Positions 18,808 to 28,397 are shown, counted from the stretch's first letter. The stretch: 64,000 bases of DNA from Psychrobacter sp. UBA3480 (GCF_002377945.1 NZ_DFQV01000022.1:1-64000), one strand, 5' to 3'. The notes: a model not told the origin generated them from the letters alone. A program made the numbers and translations.

Positions 18808-18861
18808 AAAAAAACACCCACGGTAATTGCTAACATTCTAGCTACTATCGTGGGTGTTTTG
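18808..18861. terminator. Bidirectional terminator, NRDE gene / rppH
   Basis: AAAACACCCACG pairs with CGTGGGTGTTTT across a 21-24 nt loop, with an A-run on the left and T-run on the right. It serves both convergent genes. Confidence 0.85.
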
Positions 18862-18883
18862 AATTGTACTATTGAGTGATTCA

Positions 18884-19402
18884 TTACATCAGCAGGTGGT
18901 TATTTTGCTCAGGAATGATCAGCTCTTGCTTTAGCGGGAGTTCGCGTACCAATTCTTGCAAGGCACGACGATAAACGCCTCGTTTAAAGTGAATCACTTG
19001 TCCGAGTGGATACCAGTAGCTGACCCATTGCCAATGGTCAAATTCAGGTTTCCCTTCATCAAAGCGGATATGTTGAGTATTTGGCTCATCTAAGCGTAGC
19101 AAAAACCATTTTTGTTTTTGCCCAATACATAAGGGATGCTGACCATGACGTACATAACGTTTTGGCAAACGATAGCGCAACCAGTCTTGCGTGACTGCCA
19201 ATAAGTCTACGTGACGCGGATGTAAGCCGACCTCTTCCCAGAGCTCACGATACATTGCATCCATCGGCGTCTCCCCGCGGTCGATACCACCCTGCGGAAA
19301 TTGCCAAGCGTTGTGACCAATACGTTTTGCCCACAGAACCTGCCCTTGTGTATTTGCCAAGATGATGCCGACGTTGGCGCGAAAGCCGTCTGCATCTATC
19401 AT
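18884..19402 (-). CDS. rppH: RNA pyrophosphohydrolase (Nudix)
   Basis: RppH removes pyrophosphate from the 5' end of mRNA and so starts RNase E-dependent decay. The 172-residue protein has the usual length and start, [17 protein letters not shown]. The Nudix box is complete at 38-60 ([23 protein letters not shown]). [31 protein letters not shown] (about 115-145) is the standard RppH tail. It diverges from the OsmC gene, with a 475-bp spacer upstream. Confidence 0.97.
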   Translation of the reverse strand: MIDADGFRANVGIILANTQGQVLWAKRIGHNAWQFPQGGIDRGETPMDAMYRELWEEVGLHPRHVDLLAVTQDWLRYRLPKRYVRHGQHPLCIGQKQKWFLLRLDEPNTQHIRFDEGKPEFDHWQWVSYWYPLGQVIHFKRGVYRRALQELVRELPLKQELIIPEQNNHLLM

Positions 19403-19877
19403 GACTAAACCTTTTAATTTGTTTAAAAATAGCTTGTTTTGACTTGAAACCGTGACAGCAATCGTAATTATTATAAGGTGATTGTTATCGATATTCGCTC
19501 AAAACAAGATTCATTACCGTTATTAAACCAAGAAACAAGCAAAATGTGTAACAGTATTTTGCTATAAAATGTTTCACGAGTTTTACCTTTTAAAATCAAC
19601 TATTTATAAGCAAACTTTTGTAGGTTTTTATATGGCATTTTTAGGCAAGTGTTGAAGAGGAGTAATAGGCGGATGGACATACGATTATTCAGTAAACTAT
19701 CGAACTTCAATATTCTGATATATATAAAGTGGTAAAAGCATAGATTTCACTGGCGAGCTAACAGCAAAACAATGAGCCTATAAAATCTTGCTTTGGCTTA
19801 TGCTACACTAGCTGGGCAATATACCATTCACACAATAATAATAGGCAATACGCCATTTAAAATAAGGAACATCTACA
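19403..19877. other. Intergenic region, rppH / osmC-like gene
   Basis: 475 bp between divergent genes, AT-rich, with no supported reading frame. TACACT at 19803-19808 is a possible -10 element for the OsmC gene, but no -35 at proper spacing is clear. I see no strong hairpin or repeat. Confidence 0.4.
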
Positions 19878-20291
19878 ATGTCAGAATCAAAAGCAAGCGT
19901 CATATGGCAAGAGAATAAAGCCTTTATGGGTGTGTCACCATCAGGACATAATGTACAAATCGATGCTGATAAAGAAAAAGGCTCAAGCCCGATGGAGCTG
20001 ATTTTGCTAGGACTAGGTGGTTGCGCCAGTTATGATGTCGTAGAGATTTTACAGAAATCACGCCAAGCAGTGACGGATGTACGTTGTGAGCTAACCGCCC
20101 AGCGCGCTGAAACCGTACCAGCGGTCTATACCGATATTCATATGCATTTCATTGTCACTGGTCAAGAGGTCAAAGAAAAACAAGTCGAAAAAGCCATCCA
20201 GTTATCAGCAGAAAAATACTGTTCTGCCAGCCGTATGTTAGTAGCAGGTGGGGTCAATATCACCCATGACTTTGAAGTGGTTGCAGGCTAG
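19878..20291 (+). CDS. OsmC family peroxiredoxin-like protein
   Basis: A 137-residue OsmC/Ohr-superfamily protein. These reduce organic hydroperoxides with a pair of Cys residues; here they are Cys49 in LGLGGCASYDVVEIL and Cys115 in AEKYCSASRML, the right positions for the fold. The short form resembles the YhfA-like OsmC branch more than Ohr or OsmC proper. AAGGAA lies upstream of the ATG. The stop is 11 bp before the MAPEG gene, so the two are probably co-transcribed. Confidence 0.9.
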   Translation: MSESKASVIWQENKAFMGVSPSGHNVQIDADKEKGSSPMELILLGLGGCASYDVVEILQKSRQAVTDVRCELTAQRAETVPAVYTDIHMHFIVTGQEVKEKQVEKAIQLSAEKYCSASRMLVAGGVNITHDFEVVAG

Positions 20292-20302
20292 GGACTTATA
20301 TA

Positions 20303-20731
20303 ATGATAAGTGCATTCTTTGAGTTGGTAACTGATAAAGTGGCGTCTGCCATTTTAGCCATGGTGGTAGCAAGTCTACTGCCATGGGCGGTGTCAGTCGT
20401 TGCAAAAGTATCTGGTGGCTTTAGAATCAGAAATAATGCACATCCTCGCGAATTTTTTCAAAATGCGACAGGCATGGCAGCACGTGCTAATGCAGCACAG
20501 CAAAACAGCTATGAAACCTTGCCAGTGTTTTTGGCGGCGGTGATAGTCGCTATGCTGTTCTTTGTGCCGCAGTCGATTATTAACGTATTGGCTTGGTTGT
20601 ATGTGATGATACGAATTGGTTTTTGTGTGGCGTATATTACTAATTTGGCAATGTTCCGCTCTATCCTCTGGGTACTATCAATGGCATGTTGTCTAATGCT
20701 ATTTTATTTAGCGATACGAGTCAGTGTATAG
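20303..20731 (+). CDS. MAPEG family membrane protein
   Basis: A 142-residue integral membrane protein with four hydrophobic segments, in the MAPEG family (glutathione-dependent membrane enzymes and relatives). The most telling part is RIRNNAHPREFFQNATGMAARANAAQQNSYETLPVFLAAVIVA (about 40-82), which matches the family pattern of Asn/Arg/Glu residues at the cytoplasmic loop. The partner gene 11 bp upstream encodes an OsmC-type thiol protein, consistent with a thiol or peroxide-related role; this is inference. Confidence 0.85.
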   Translation: MISAFFELVTDKVASAILAMVVASLLPWAVSVVAKVSGGFRIRNNAHPREFFQNATGMAARANAAQQNSYETLPVFLAAVIVAMLFFVPQSIINVLAWLYVMIRIGFCVAYITNLAMFRSILWVLSMACCLMLFYLAIRVSV

Positions 20732-20776
20732 TAAAAATACCCGTAACTACCGAAACGCTCAAATACAAGCAGGTGA

Positions 20777-21811
20777 TTAATCTCGTACGCTTGCTTGTAG
20801 GGCGCTAATAATCACCGCTTTATTTTTCTCTCGTTTGATACCTTCCCACATTGTTTGCGCCTCAACATAGCCTTTGGTGAGCATACCTAGCCATTGCTTA
20901 TAGCGTCCGACTAACACCACGTCGTTCTTTGCCTCACCTTCCAAAAACTTAATCTGATGGGCAATCAAATCTTGCCATGACAATGTAGCCATATTCTCTA
21001 CGCTGTCAGTACTGTTTTCAGTATCATTATCAACCTGTGCCACTAAATCAGGACGCGTTACTGCGCCGCGACCTAACATCAAATGCGATGTACCTGCTTG
21101 TGTCATACAGTTTTGCGCATGCTCAAAGTTCCAAATTTCTCCATTGGCAATGACTGGAATATCGAGCGCATTAAAACTTTGAATTTTGTCCCAATAGGCG
21201 GGCGGCTTATAGCCTTGGGTCTTAGTGCGTGCATGGATGGTTAGCCAATCAGCACCGCTAGAAGCAATCGCGCCGCGAATATCATCCATTCGGCTAGTGT
21301 CGGTATAGCCCAGACGAATCTTAGCTGATACTGGTATATGGGCGGGAACGGCTTGGCGTACGGCACTGATAATCTGATACATTGTTTCAGGTTCATCTAA
21401 TAATACAGAACCACCGCGATGACTATTGACCGTTTTTGCAGGACAGCCAAAGTTGATGTCGATAGCAGGCGCGCCAAGCTCACAAGCGTACGCGGCGTTT
21501 TCGGCCATAAGCTGTGCTTCGCTACCCAGAATTTGTACATGAATAGGCGTACTAGAGGCCGTTTTGGCATCATGATGTAGCTCAGGCACATATTTATAAA
21601 ACACGTGTGCAGGCAAGACGTGCTGAGTGATACGAATAAACTCACTAACCGACCAATCATAAGGACGACCCAAGTCAGACGCAATTTGAGTTAAGATTTG
21701 ACGCATTAATGGATCGGTTAAGCCCTCCATAGGCGCGAGCAAACGCACGGGAGCTGCAAATAACTGGTTAATAGTATTTTGACGCGTTTGAAGTTGCTGG
21801 CTATTATTCAT
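20777..21811 (-). CDS. dusC: tRNA-dihydrouridine(16) synthase
   Basis: DusC is an FMN enzyme that reduces U16 in the tRNA D-loop. The 344-residue product shows LLAPMEGLTDPLMRQIL (FMN barrel start, about 23-39), the VSEFIRITQHVLPAHVF stretch that marks DusC, IDINFGCPAKTVNSHRGGSVLL with the catalytic Cys, the IPVSAKIRLGYTDTSR segment, and IHARTKTQGYKPPAYWDKI. The end of the gene faces the MAPEG gene convergently. Its start is 75 bp from the end of the helicase gene on the same strand. Confidence 0.94.
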   Translation of the reverse strand: MNNSQQLQTRQNTINQLFAAPVRLLAPMEGLTDPLMRQILTQIASDLGRPYDWSVSEFIRITQHVLPAHVFYKYVPELHHDAKTASSTPIHVQILGSEAQLMAENAAYACELGAPAIDINFGCPAKTVNSHRGGSVLLDEPETMYQIISAVRQAVPAHIPVSAKIRLGYTDTSRMDDIRGAIASSGADWLTIHARTKTQGYKPPAYWDKIQSFNALDIPVIANGEIWNFEHAQNCMTQAGTSHLMLGRGAVTRPDLVAQVDNDTENSTDSVENMATLSWQDLIAHQIKFLEGEAKNDVVLVGRYKQWLGMLTKGYVEAQTMWEGIKREKNKAVIISALQASVRD

Positions 21812-21886
21812 GCTGGTGATTCACTGCTAAAGGGTCGTTATAAGAGAGATTGAATAAAACTTGAAGCTGACCGAGGTGTAGGGTAA

Positions 21887-23386
21887 TTAAGTATTACCAA
21901 AAATCACTTTTTTGCCCGTCTGTAATCCTGATATCAAGTCTTTAATATTGTGAATATCCAAATTGCTTTGCGCGCGAGTACAAGCGACATAGAGCAAACG
22001 CAGCTCTTCTGGACTGATCTTGACCGCATTGGTGGTCACATCGTAGTAAAAATCATCATCTAACTGCACTTTTCCCCATTCAAGCCCTTTGGCTTTATGC
22101 GCGGTAGAGATGACGTAATCCGCATTTTCGATACTGGTGAGACTATTGACCGCTTGGCTCAAGACGTTGGTACCGTGGTCATCGACGAGCTTGACCAGTG
22201 TTTTGAGATCACTACCCTCATTGGTTTCGGCGTACTCTTGCACATCACCCCAGTTATAAAAATAAGCCAGCTCAGGTACACCGTAAGCTGATTTACCGTT
22301 TTTTAAGTTTTCGGCTGCTTGACAGAATTTGAGCATACGATCGGTATCCGCTTGTAGCGCCACGCGATGCCCGTGCTTTAGCCCTGTCAACAGTTGTGAC
22401 ATGGCAGCAGCATTGGTACGGCACAAAATAGCATCTTTCTTACTATGTACCATACCCTTATCGGTAGAGGACTGCTTATTCGGATTGCCTTTTAGCGGTA
22501 CGTCCTCTTGTAGTGCTTTTAATAGAGTATTGGCCACTTCTGCAATCGGCTCGCCAAAGCGAAAAGACTGCGTCAATAATGTCTGCGGTAATGGCAACTT
22601 TTTCATGGCATTGACTGCGCCGCGCCATTCATAAATCTGCTGATGCGCGTCGCCCACATAGATGACTTGTCTCGACTGCTGCGTCAAGATACCCATCATC
22701 AATGGGTCGGCATCCTGTGCTTCATCAAATAAGATAAAGTCCGCTGGAATACTAGGCTTAGATAGTGCCCACAGCTTGAGATAAATATCATGGCCAATAC
22801 CAGCAGGGTGACGCGCATCAATCGACTGTAACCAACGCTGCTCAACAGCAGGGTAGAGCATCTCGCGTAGCTGTTCCGCATCTGAGTCATCGAGCCAGCT
22901 TGGGAAAAGTATGTGCCTTGGCGCAGGGTAGCTAGCATGCGTACTACAGAAATTACTGACCGCGTCGCTGACGAACCGAGACAATCGTGCGGGTGTCAGC
23001 GTGATGTATTTATTGATCCCATCCATTTGTCGACGTACTTGCACAGGCTGTAGTCCCAAATCATCACCGAGGCGCTTGGGTGAAAAGCGTGGCAAAGATA
23101 GCTTGGCGGTAATATCACGAGCGACATGACGATAAGCTAATGAGTGAAAAGTACGGCATTCTACATGCGGTGGAAACTTTGAACGAGCATCATTGGCAAT
23201 CGCTTTGTTAAAGGCCAGATATAGTCCGCGGCCACGTAAGCGCTCACCGATTAGCTTGAGCGTCGTTGTCTTACCGGCACCCGCATAAGCGACCACTTTA
23301 AACGACTTGTGATCCATCGCCATATTCAGCGCGCTCAGCTGCTCGTCAGTGGGATCGCTCATATAAGCTGGCATAGATGCGGACAT
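21887..23386 (-). CDS. UvrD-like SF1 helicase, FBH1 type
   Basis: A compact SF1A helicase of 499 residues, smaller than UvrD or Rep (about 670-720). Seen: DPTDEQLSALN (Q-motif), Walker A AYAGAGKTTTLKLIGERL (about 31-48), the FBH1-like YLAFNKAIANDARSKFP and ECRTFHSLAYRHV, Walker B FILFDEAQDADPLMMGIL, motif III YVGDAHQQIYEWRGAVNAM, and a C-terminal VISTAHKAKGLEW and LLYVACTRAQ. This pattern is nearest to FBH1-like enzymes that remodel recombination intermediates; the role is inference. The ATG at 23386 (AGGTAGC upstream) is chosen over the open frame to 23455, whose extra 23 residues are a chance hydrophobic stretch. Confidence 0.85.
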   Translation of the reverse strand: MSASMPAYMSDPTDEQLSALNMAMDHKSFKVVAYAGAGKTTTLKLIGERLRGRGLYLAFNKAIANDARSKFPPHVECRTFHSLAYRHVARDITAKLSLPRFSPKRLGDDLGLQPVQVRRQMDGINKYITLTPARLSRFVSDAVSNFCSTHASYPAPRHILFPSWLDDSDAEQLREMLYPAVEQRWLQSIDARHPAGIGHDIYLKLWALSKPSIPADFILFDEAQDADPLMMGILTQQSRQVIYVGDAHQQIYEWRGAVNAMKKLPLPQTLLTQSFRFGEPIAEVANTLLKALQEDVPLKGNPNKQSSTDKGMVHSKKDAILCRTNAAAMSQLLTGLKHGHRVALQADTDRMLKFCQAAENLKNGKSAYGVPELAYFYNWGDVQEYAETNEGSDLKTLVKLVDDHGTNVLSQAVNSLTSIENADYVISTAHKAKGLEWGKVQLDDDFYYDVTTNAVKISPEELRLLYVACTRAQSNLDIHNIKDLISGLQTGKKVIFGNT

Positions 23387-23603
23387 AATAAAGCTACCTA
23401 AATACAAAAATTGAATTAAAAACAAAAGGGGCAAAAAAAGCCACTGGGTAAACAATGGCTTATAGATGAGGGTGATGCTAAAGCGTGATAGTAAGCAATC
23501 AGCTTACTAATGAGGCAAGAATAAAACGGTGTAATGGTAGTTTAACGCATAGCTATATGTAATCAATAACTTTATTTTAGTCTGGATTAGACTGGTAAGT
23601 GTT

Positions 23604-24536
23604 TTATTCTTTATTTGTCGACACGAGAGTAGGACTGGGCTCTTCTTTGATTAAAATCTTTGCCAAAAACAAACCAAGCTCAAACAACAACCACATCGGA
23701 ATCGCTAGCATGAGCATCGATACGCCATCGGGCGGCGTGACAACGGCAGCCACAGCAAAACAGCCCACAATGATATAACGACGTTTTTCTTCTAAGCTCT
23801 GAATGGAGACAATACCTGCCAATATCAATAGCAAAGTAACGACTGGAATTTCAAACGTTAAGCCGAATACCATAAATAATTTTAAGGCAAAACTAAGATA
23901 GCTGTCGATATCCGTCATGGGTAGTACGTTTTGCGGGGCAAACATAATGAAGAACTTTAAGACCCCTTTGAGCACAATAAAGTAAGAAAAAGCCACACCA
24001 GCATAAAACAGAAATATAGAGGATAGCAGCACTGGAATGGCGATTTTCTTTTCTTTTTTATACAGACCGGGCGCTACAAATGACCAAATTTGATAAAGGA
24101 TATAGGGCATCGCCAAAAACGCGGCTACGAATACGGTCAGACGTATCGGTGCCATAAAGTTTGACGTGATATCGGTGGCAATCATGGTCGAATTGGCGGG
24201 TAACTGCGCAACCAGTGGGTCAGATAAAAAGTTGTATAGCTCGCGCGAATATCCAACTAAACCTAAAAATATTATCAGTACTGCCACACATATTTTGATC
24301 AAATGCCGACGCAGCTCAATCAAATGCTCGGTAATAGGCATATCAGCCAAAGGGCTTAAAACATCATCTGATTTTTTATCTTGAGTGGTATTGGTCGTTG
24401 CTGAAGTATCTTGATTAAGAGTGTCTTTATTAAAGGTGGTTTGATCAATAGCTTCTTGAGCAATAACATCTTGGTCAGTAATGGCAGAAACAGCGATTTT
24501 CTCTTGACGACTTTTTTTGCGCTTGAATAATGACAT
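23604..24536 (-). CDS. tatC: Sec-independent translocase subunit TatC
   Basis: TatC is the core membrane receptor of the twin-arginine pathway for folded proteins. Of 310 residues, the first 60 or so form a charged, Asp/Thr/Gln-rich N-terminal extension; the family core then starts at ITEHLIELRRHLI and has six membrane segments, with SFVAPGLYKKEKK, FSYFIVLKGVLKFF, and the FGLTFEIPVV motif. The start is the ATG at 24536, overlapping the tatB stop as TGATG, with AGGAG 8 nt upstream. The TTG one codon earlier is less likely. The tatABC order is standard. Confidence 0.97.
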   Translation of the reverse strand: MSLFKRKKSRQEKIAVSAITDQDVIAQEAIDQTTFNKDTLNQDTSATTNTTQDKKSDDVLSPLADMPITEHLIELRRHLIKICVAVLIIFLGLVGYSRELYNFLSDPLVAQLPANSTMIATDITSNFMAPIRLTVFVAAFLAMPYILYQIWSFVAPGLYKKEKKIAIPVLLSSIFLFYAGVAFSYFIVLKGVLKFFIMFAPQNVLPMTDIDSYLSFALKLFMVFGLTFEIPVVTLLLILAGIVSIQSLEEKRRYIIVGCFAVAAVVTPPDGVSMLMLAIPMWLLFELGLFLAKILIKEEPSPTLVSTNKE

Positions 24537-25231
24537 CAATCAGTCTCCTGTTTATGGTCAGAAGTCTGCATGTTGGTAGGACTGTTGAGTAAGGCATCCG
24601 CTTTATAGTTTGGCACATATGGTGGCATTGGGAGCCGACGTGCTTTGTCATAAGCACCAAGTCGAAACCACATATTTTCCCACGGTCGGGTAGTGATGGT
24701 CTGAACAACTGGCGCTGCCTTGGCATTATCGCTCACATTTGCATCATCTATATTGTCACCGCTGTGACCACGCTTCGATAATTGACCGTTTTCTAATGTA
24801 TCTGGCTGCTCGTCAGTGGTATAAGCATAGTCGAACGCTTTTGGCGTGGCTGACGGCTGTTTTTGTATGTGGCTATTTTTATGAGCTTCGTCACCCTTGC
24901 TGTTTTCAGCATTCGTAGATGCTTCAGAAGCTATCGAAGCAGGACTATGTGAGCTTTCAAAAGCTTTCATATTGCCGCGCATTTCAGCCATCTCACGCCT
25001 CATTTCCGCTTCGGTCTGGCGAATTTTGGCGAGCTCTTTTTGCATTTGCTGACGCGTCTCAGCCAAGTCAAGCTCAGCCTCTATTTCAGACTGCAATGTT
25101 GAGACTGTGCGGCGAATTTTGGCGTACCATTGCCCAGCTGTGCGCGCTGCCTGCGGCAGTTTTTCTGGGCCCAGTACGATTAGGGCGATAACGCCAAAGA
25201 GGAGTAGTTCAGAAAACCCGATATCAAACAT
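24536..25231 (-). CDS. tatB: Sec-independent translocase subunit TatB
   Basis: TatB pairs with TatC to bind twin-arginine signal peptides. The N-terminus MFDIGFSELLLFGVIALIVLGPEKLPQAART is the classic membrane helix, Gly-Pro hinge and amphipathic helix. A coiled-coil-forming region rich in Glu, Gln and Arg follows to about 90. The rest to residue 231 is a hydrophilic, low-complexity tail with Ser, Asp and Asn, longer than the 171-residue E. coli form. It overlaps tatC by one base, implying translational coupling, and follows tatA by 26 bp. Confidence 0.95.
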   Translation of the reverse strand: MFDIGFSELLLFGVIALIVLGPEKLPQAARTAGQWYAKIRRTVSTLQSEIEAELDLAETRQQMQKELAKIRQTEAEMRREMAEMRGNMKAFESSHSPASIASEASTNAENSKGDEAHKNSHIQKQPSATPKAFDYAYTTDEQPDTLENGQLSKRGHSGDNIDDANVSDNAKAAPVVQTITTRPWENMWFRLGAYDKARRLPMPPYVPNYKADALLNSPTNMQTSDHKQETD

Positions 25232-25257
25232 AATGGTCCGATGTCACTGTTTAGATG

Positions 25258-25497
25258 CTATACGTTATGCTTATCATCAACCTTGGTGGTTGAGCGCTCT
25301 TCAGTGTGTGCCGTTGCATCGTGGTCAAGAACCGCGTGTTTTTTGGCATGCTCTGTATTTTCATCTTTAACAGCTTCTTTAAAGCCTTTGACAGCACCGC
25401 CCAAATCTTTACCAGCATTTCTGAGTTTTGAGGTGCCAAACACGACAACGACAACGACCAATAGTATCAGCCAATGTGTAATAGAAAAACTACCCAT
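25258..25497 (-). CDS. tatA: Sec-independent translocase subunit TatA
   Basis: TatA forms the assembling pore component of the Tat system. The 79-residue product starts [43 protein letters not shown], with the short membrane helix, the FG-hinge and the amphipathic helix; a charged tail rich in His, Asp and Glu follows. The ATG at 25497 is chosen: AAGGAT is 6 nt upstream, and the longer frame to 25566 adds only unrelated polar residues. It is the first gene of tatABC. Confidence 0.95.
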   Translation of the reverse strand: MGSFSITHWLILLVVVVVVFGTSKLRNAGKDLGGAVKGFKEAVKDENTEHAKKHAVLDHDATAHTEERSTTKVDDKHNV

Positions 25498-25702
25498 AAT
25501 GGTATCCTTGTGACTTGGTTTTGTGACTTGGTTTTCAGTCTTTATATGCCTGCTTTTAGTTTGCAAAAAGGTCTATCTAGCAAACAAAAAGCATCGACAT
25601 ATAATGCGAGATAAAACAGAGCTATATTATAACCTGCACTTATTACAAATAGGTGAAAGCAACAATAATCTAATAAAATAGACGTTTATTTTTTATTTAG
25701 GC

Positions 25703-26560
25703 TTATCTAGCGGCTTTTTCATCGATACCGGATAACCCAAAACGTCTGCCTAGCTCGTTTAACACAGCATCCGACTCTATATCAAACCATGCTAGCCCAA
25801 CCAAGGTATGGAACCAGACATCGGCGACTTCATAGATCAGCTCATGACGCGCTTCATCGTAGCTTGCTTTGTCTGTACTCTCATCGCAGTTAGCAAAATC
25901 TTTGGCAGCGATGATACTCTCTGTGCTCTCTTCACCAACTTTTTCTAATATCTTATTTAATCCTTTAGCATATAGACTGGCCACATAAGAGCTGTCGGCA
26001 TCGGCTTGTTTGCGCTCTGCTAATACGCTATCAAGCTGCTGTAGTACAGAGGCTTTATCGACTTGTGCTTGAGCAATATCAGGTTGTGCCTGGATAGTAT
26101 CCGAGTCAGTATTCGCGCCAGTGTTTTCAGTTTCATGAGTGTCGCTAGTAGATTCATGAAACTGATAAATATCCGCAGGGTCTTTTAATACTTTATCGAC
26201 GGTCTGCCATTCAGGCGTTTGACCTGATAAATCCAGACGTTGATAAAAGCAAGACTCACGTCCTGTATGGCAAGCAATGCCACCAGCCTGAGTGACACTA
26301 AGCACAATCACATCTGCATCACAGTCTAGACGAATATCATGCACAGTTTGTGTATGGCCTGATGACTCACCTTTATGCCACAGCTTGGCACGTGAGCGTG
26401 AAAAATAAACCGCTGTCTGTGTTTGTGCAGTGAGCTGTAATGCTTCTGCATTCATCCACGCCATCATCAAAATACGACCTGTCTGATGATCTTGAGTAAT
26501 TGCAGGAATCAAACCATCATCATTAAAAGTTACGGCAGTCAGCCAAGCAGGTAAAGTCAT
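25703..26560 (-). CDS. hisIE: Fused phosphoribosyl-AMP cyclohydrolase / phosphoribosyl-ATP pyrophosphatase
   Basis: A two-domain histidine enzyme of 285 residues. The HisI half (about 1-125) shows [30 protein letters not shown] and [27 protein letters not shown], with the metal-binding Cys/Asp set. The HisE half (about 165-285) has [19 protein letters not shown] and [14 protein letters not shown]. The two perform steps two and three of histidine synthesis. A linker of about 45 acidic, Thr/Ser/Gln-rich residues (about 130-175) between the halves is unusually long and low in complexity. It is transcribed toward tatA, away from any his cluster. No other his gene is in the window. Confidence 0.94.
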   Translation of the reverse strand: MTLPAWLTAVTFNDDGLIPAITQDHQTGRILMMAWMNAEALQLTAQTQTAVYFSRSRAKLWHKGESSGHTQTVHDIRLDCDADVIVLSVTQAGGIACHTGRESCFYQRLDLSGQTPEWQTVDKVLKDPADIYQFHESTSDTHETENTGANTDSDTIQAQPDIAQAQVDKASVLQQLDSVLAERKQADADSSYVASLYAKGLNKILEKVGEESTESIIAAKDFANCDESTDKASYDEARHELIYEVADVWFHTLVGLAWFDIESDAVLNELGRRFGLSGIDEKAAR

Positions 26561-26730
26561 AATGTATTTGTCGTCTTATAGGTAGAAAGTGAAAAAGAGT
26601 GATAAGCAATTATACTACTTATGATTAAAGCGGGGAGATTATCTGAAATGCTCTGCAATATGATGTCAACTAAATGTGCTATAGAGTGCAACTATGCTAA
26701 ATGACAGCATACTATTTATAACAAGCGATT

Positions 26731-27198
26731 CTACAGTCTAAATAAATGCGGATACAGCGCTTCTTTGATCGTGTTATCAAGCTTAGTCACTTTATTGAGG
26801 TTAAAGTCGTAACCTCTAAAATGCTGGCGCGCTTTTGCTACTATCTCGCCCGTGTGCATCCGTGTGACTTTTAGGATTATATTACCGCCATTATCATATA
26901 TTGGCTCAACACCAACTTCAAATAACAACTCTTCTCGTACGCGGATACGGCTCACAATATCTAGCTGCAATTTATCAATAATCAAGCCTTGATGGTCTGC
27001 GTTGATTTCTTTGACACCTTTAGCGTATAGAAACCTTAGCCGTGCTTCGGACAATAGCGCTGTCAGAGATTCGACCGTCATGTGTTGTCCTGCGTCGGCT
27101 TCCGTATGACGCACACGCATCACTGTCTCAAAAACAAACAAGTCGTCGTCGAATACTAACTCTTGTTTTGACACACTATCTCCTAGAGTGATGGCCAA
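26731..27198 (-). CDS. 4HBT-type acyl-CoA thioesterase
   Basis: A 155-residue hotdog-fold thioesterase. The stretch VRHTEADAGQHMTVESLTALLSEARLRFLYAKGVKEI (about 29-65) has the 4HBT pattern of an Asp-containing loop followed by a long helix with SEARLRFL. DIVSRIRVREELLFEVGVEPIYDNGGNIILKVTRMHTGEIVAKA follows as the beta-sheet half. Related small proteins act on acyl-CoAs, but the substrate is unknown. It diverges from rpmI. Confidence 0.82.
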   Translation of the reverse strand: MAITLGDSVSKQELVFDDDLFVFETVMRVRHTEADAGQHMTVESLTALLSEARLRFLYAKGVKEINADHQGLIIDKLQLDIVSRIRVREELLFEVGVEPIYDNGGNIILKVTRMHTGEIVAKARQHFRGYDFNLNKVTKLDNTIKEALYPHLFRL

Positions 27199-27609
27199 AT
27201 ATGGTTCTATTTATCATGCCGTAGGTTAGCAGCACTGTTATCGTTATAGCTATACATTACAGCCTAAGTATTCATGGTGAAAAAGCGGGTTTTAATAGTA
27301 TTTATATAAAGATATAGCTCAGTCTCTACTTAAGCACAGCTTAGGCTGACATTCAATCTATTTGGATAAAAATCAGCCGTTTTATTAAGGCTTTTAAGAG
27401 AGCTGCTATCGCTTATTTGATGCTGATTACTTGTCTATATTGTCTACTAAAACCTCGCCAAAACTTTACTTGGCAAAACAAGGCACTATCTGCTAAAATA
27501 GCGCCTCCCACCTCGAGGCAAATAGAGTTTTAGTGGTTATTTATATAACGATTATTCAGTATGACTATTTGACGACCAGGTTCTAAAACAGAAAAAGAGG
27601 CAAATCATC
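27199..27609. other. Intergenic region and rpmI leader
   Basis: 411 bp without a supported gene. Holds a promoter for rpmI-rplT (27470-27499, listed) and a leader of about 100 nt before the rpmI start. No infC gene is seen upstream of rpmI in this space. Confidence 0.6.
27470..27499 (+). promoter_or_regulatory. Sigma-70-type promoter before rpmI
   Basis: TTGGCA at 27470-27475 and TAAAAT at 27494-27499, spaced 18 bp. The predicted start near 27506 leaves a leader of about 104 nt, a place where L20 regulates its own operon in other gammaproteobacteria. Promoter strength is inferred from sequence only. Confidence 0.55.
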
Positions 27610-27807
27610 ATGAAAGTTAAGATGAAAACCAGAAGCGGCGCAGCTAAACGCTTCAAAAAAACAGCGAATGGCTTCAAGCGTAAGCAAGCATTCAAAAGCC
27701 ATATTTTGACCAAGAAATCAGCTAAGCGTATTCGCCAATTGCGTGGTCTTAAGTTGGTACATAAATCTGACGAAGCAGCAGTTCGTCGTATGTGCCCATA
27801 CATCTAA
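27610..27807 (+). CDS. rpmI: 50S ribosomal protein L35
   Basis: A 65-residue basic ribosomal protein starting [33 protein letters not shown], the standard L35 sequence. It is 135 bp upstream of rplT and read the same way. AGAGG lies about 10 nt before the ATG. In many gammaproteobacteria infC precedes it, but here the upstream neighbour is an opposite-strand thioesterase gene. Confidence 0.98.
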   Translation: MKVKMKTRSGAAKRFKKTANGFKRKQAFKSHILTKKSAKRIRQLRGLKLVHKSDEAAVRRMCPYI

Positions 27808-27942
27808 TAGCCTACTGTCATCTATCTTTGATTGAAAACTATCTGATGAAATGATATTTGACTTTGCAATCTGACAATGATGTTTGTTATTTAACGGCAT
27901 CATCACTCGCTTAACAGTGATTAAAAAATCTTGGAGTAAATT

Positions 27943-28299
27943 ATGGCCCGTGTAAAACGTGGTGTACAGGCAAATCGCCGTCACAAAAAAATCTTAAAGC
28001 GCGCAAAAGGCTACTACGGTGCCCGTTCACGTGTTTACCGCGTAGCGGTACAGGCAGTGACCAAAGCTGGTCAATATGCTTATCGTGACCGTCGCAACAA
28101 GAAACGTACTTTCCGTCGTCTTTGGATCGCACGTATCAATGCTGGTGCACGCTTAAACGGCTTAAGCTATAGCCGCTTTATCAATGGCATGAAAAAAGCA
28201 AACATCGCAATCGATCGTCGCGTTCTAGCAGACATCGCTATGCATGATGCAGCGACTTTCACAGCATTGGTCGAAAAAGCAAAAGCGGAATTGGCCTAA
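27943..28299 (+). CDS. rplT: 50S ribosomal protein L20
   Basis: L20 binds 23S rRNA early in 50S assembly, and represses its own operon in E. coli. The 118-residue protein matches the family throughout: [39 protein letters not shown], then [37 protein letters not shown] lies before the ATG. A clear terminator follows at 28398, before pheS. Confidence 0.98.
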   Translation: MARVKRGVQANRRHKKILKRAKGYYGARSRVYRVAVQAVTKAGQYAYRDRRNKKRTFRRLWIARINAGARLNGLSYSRFINGMKKANIAIDRRVLADIAMHDAATFTALVEKAKAELA

Positions 28300-28397
28300 A
28301 TATTAACCGTCCTTTAGGTATGATGCTTTTAAATAATTATTTATAAGCAATTGTCTAAATGGATAGGACTAATATTGATTAATAGTATGATATTAAT

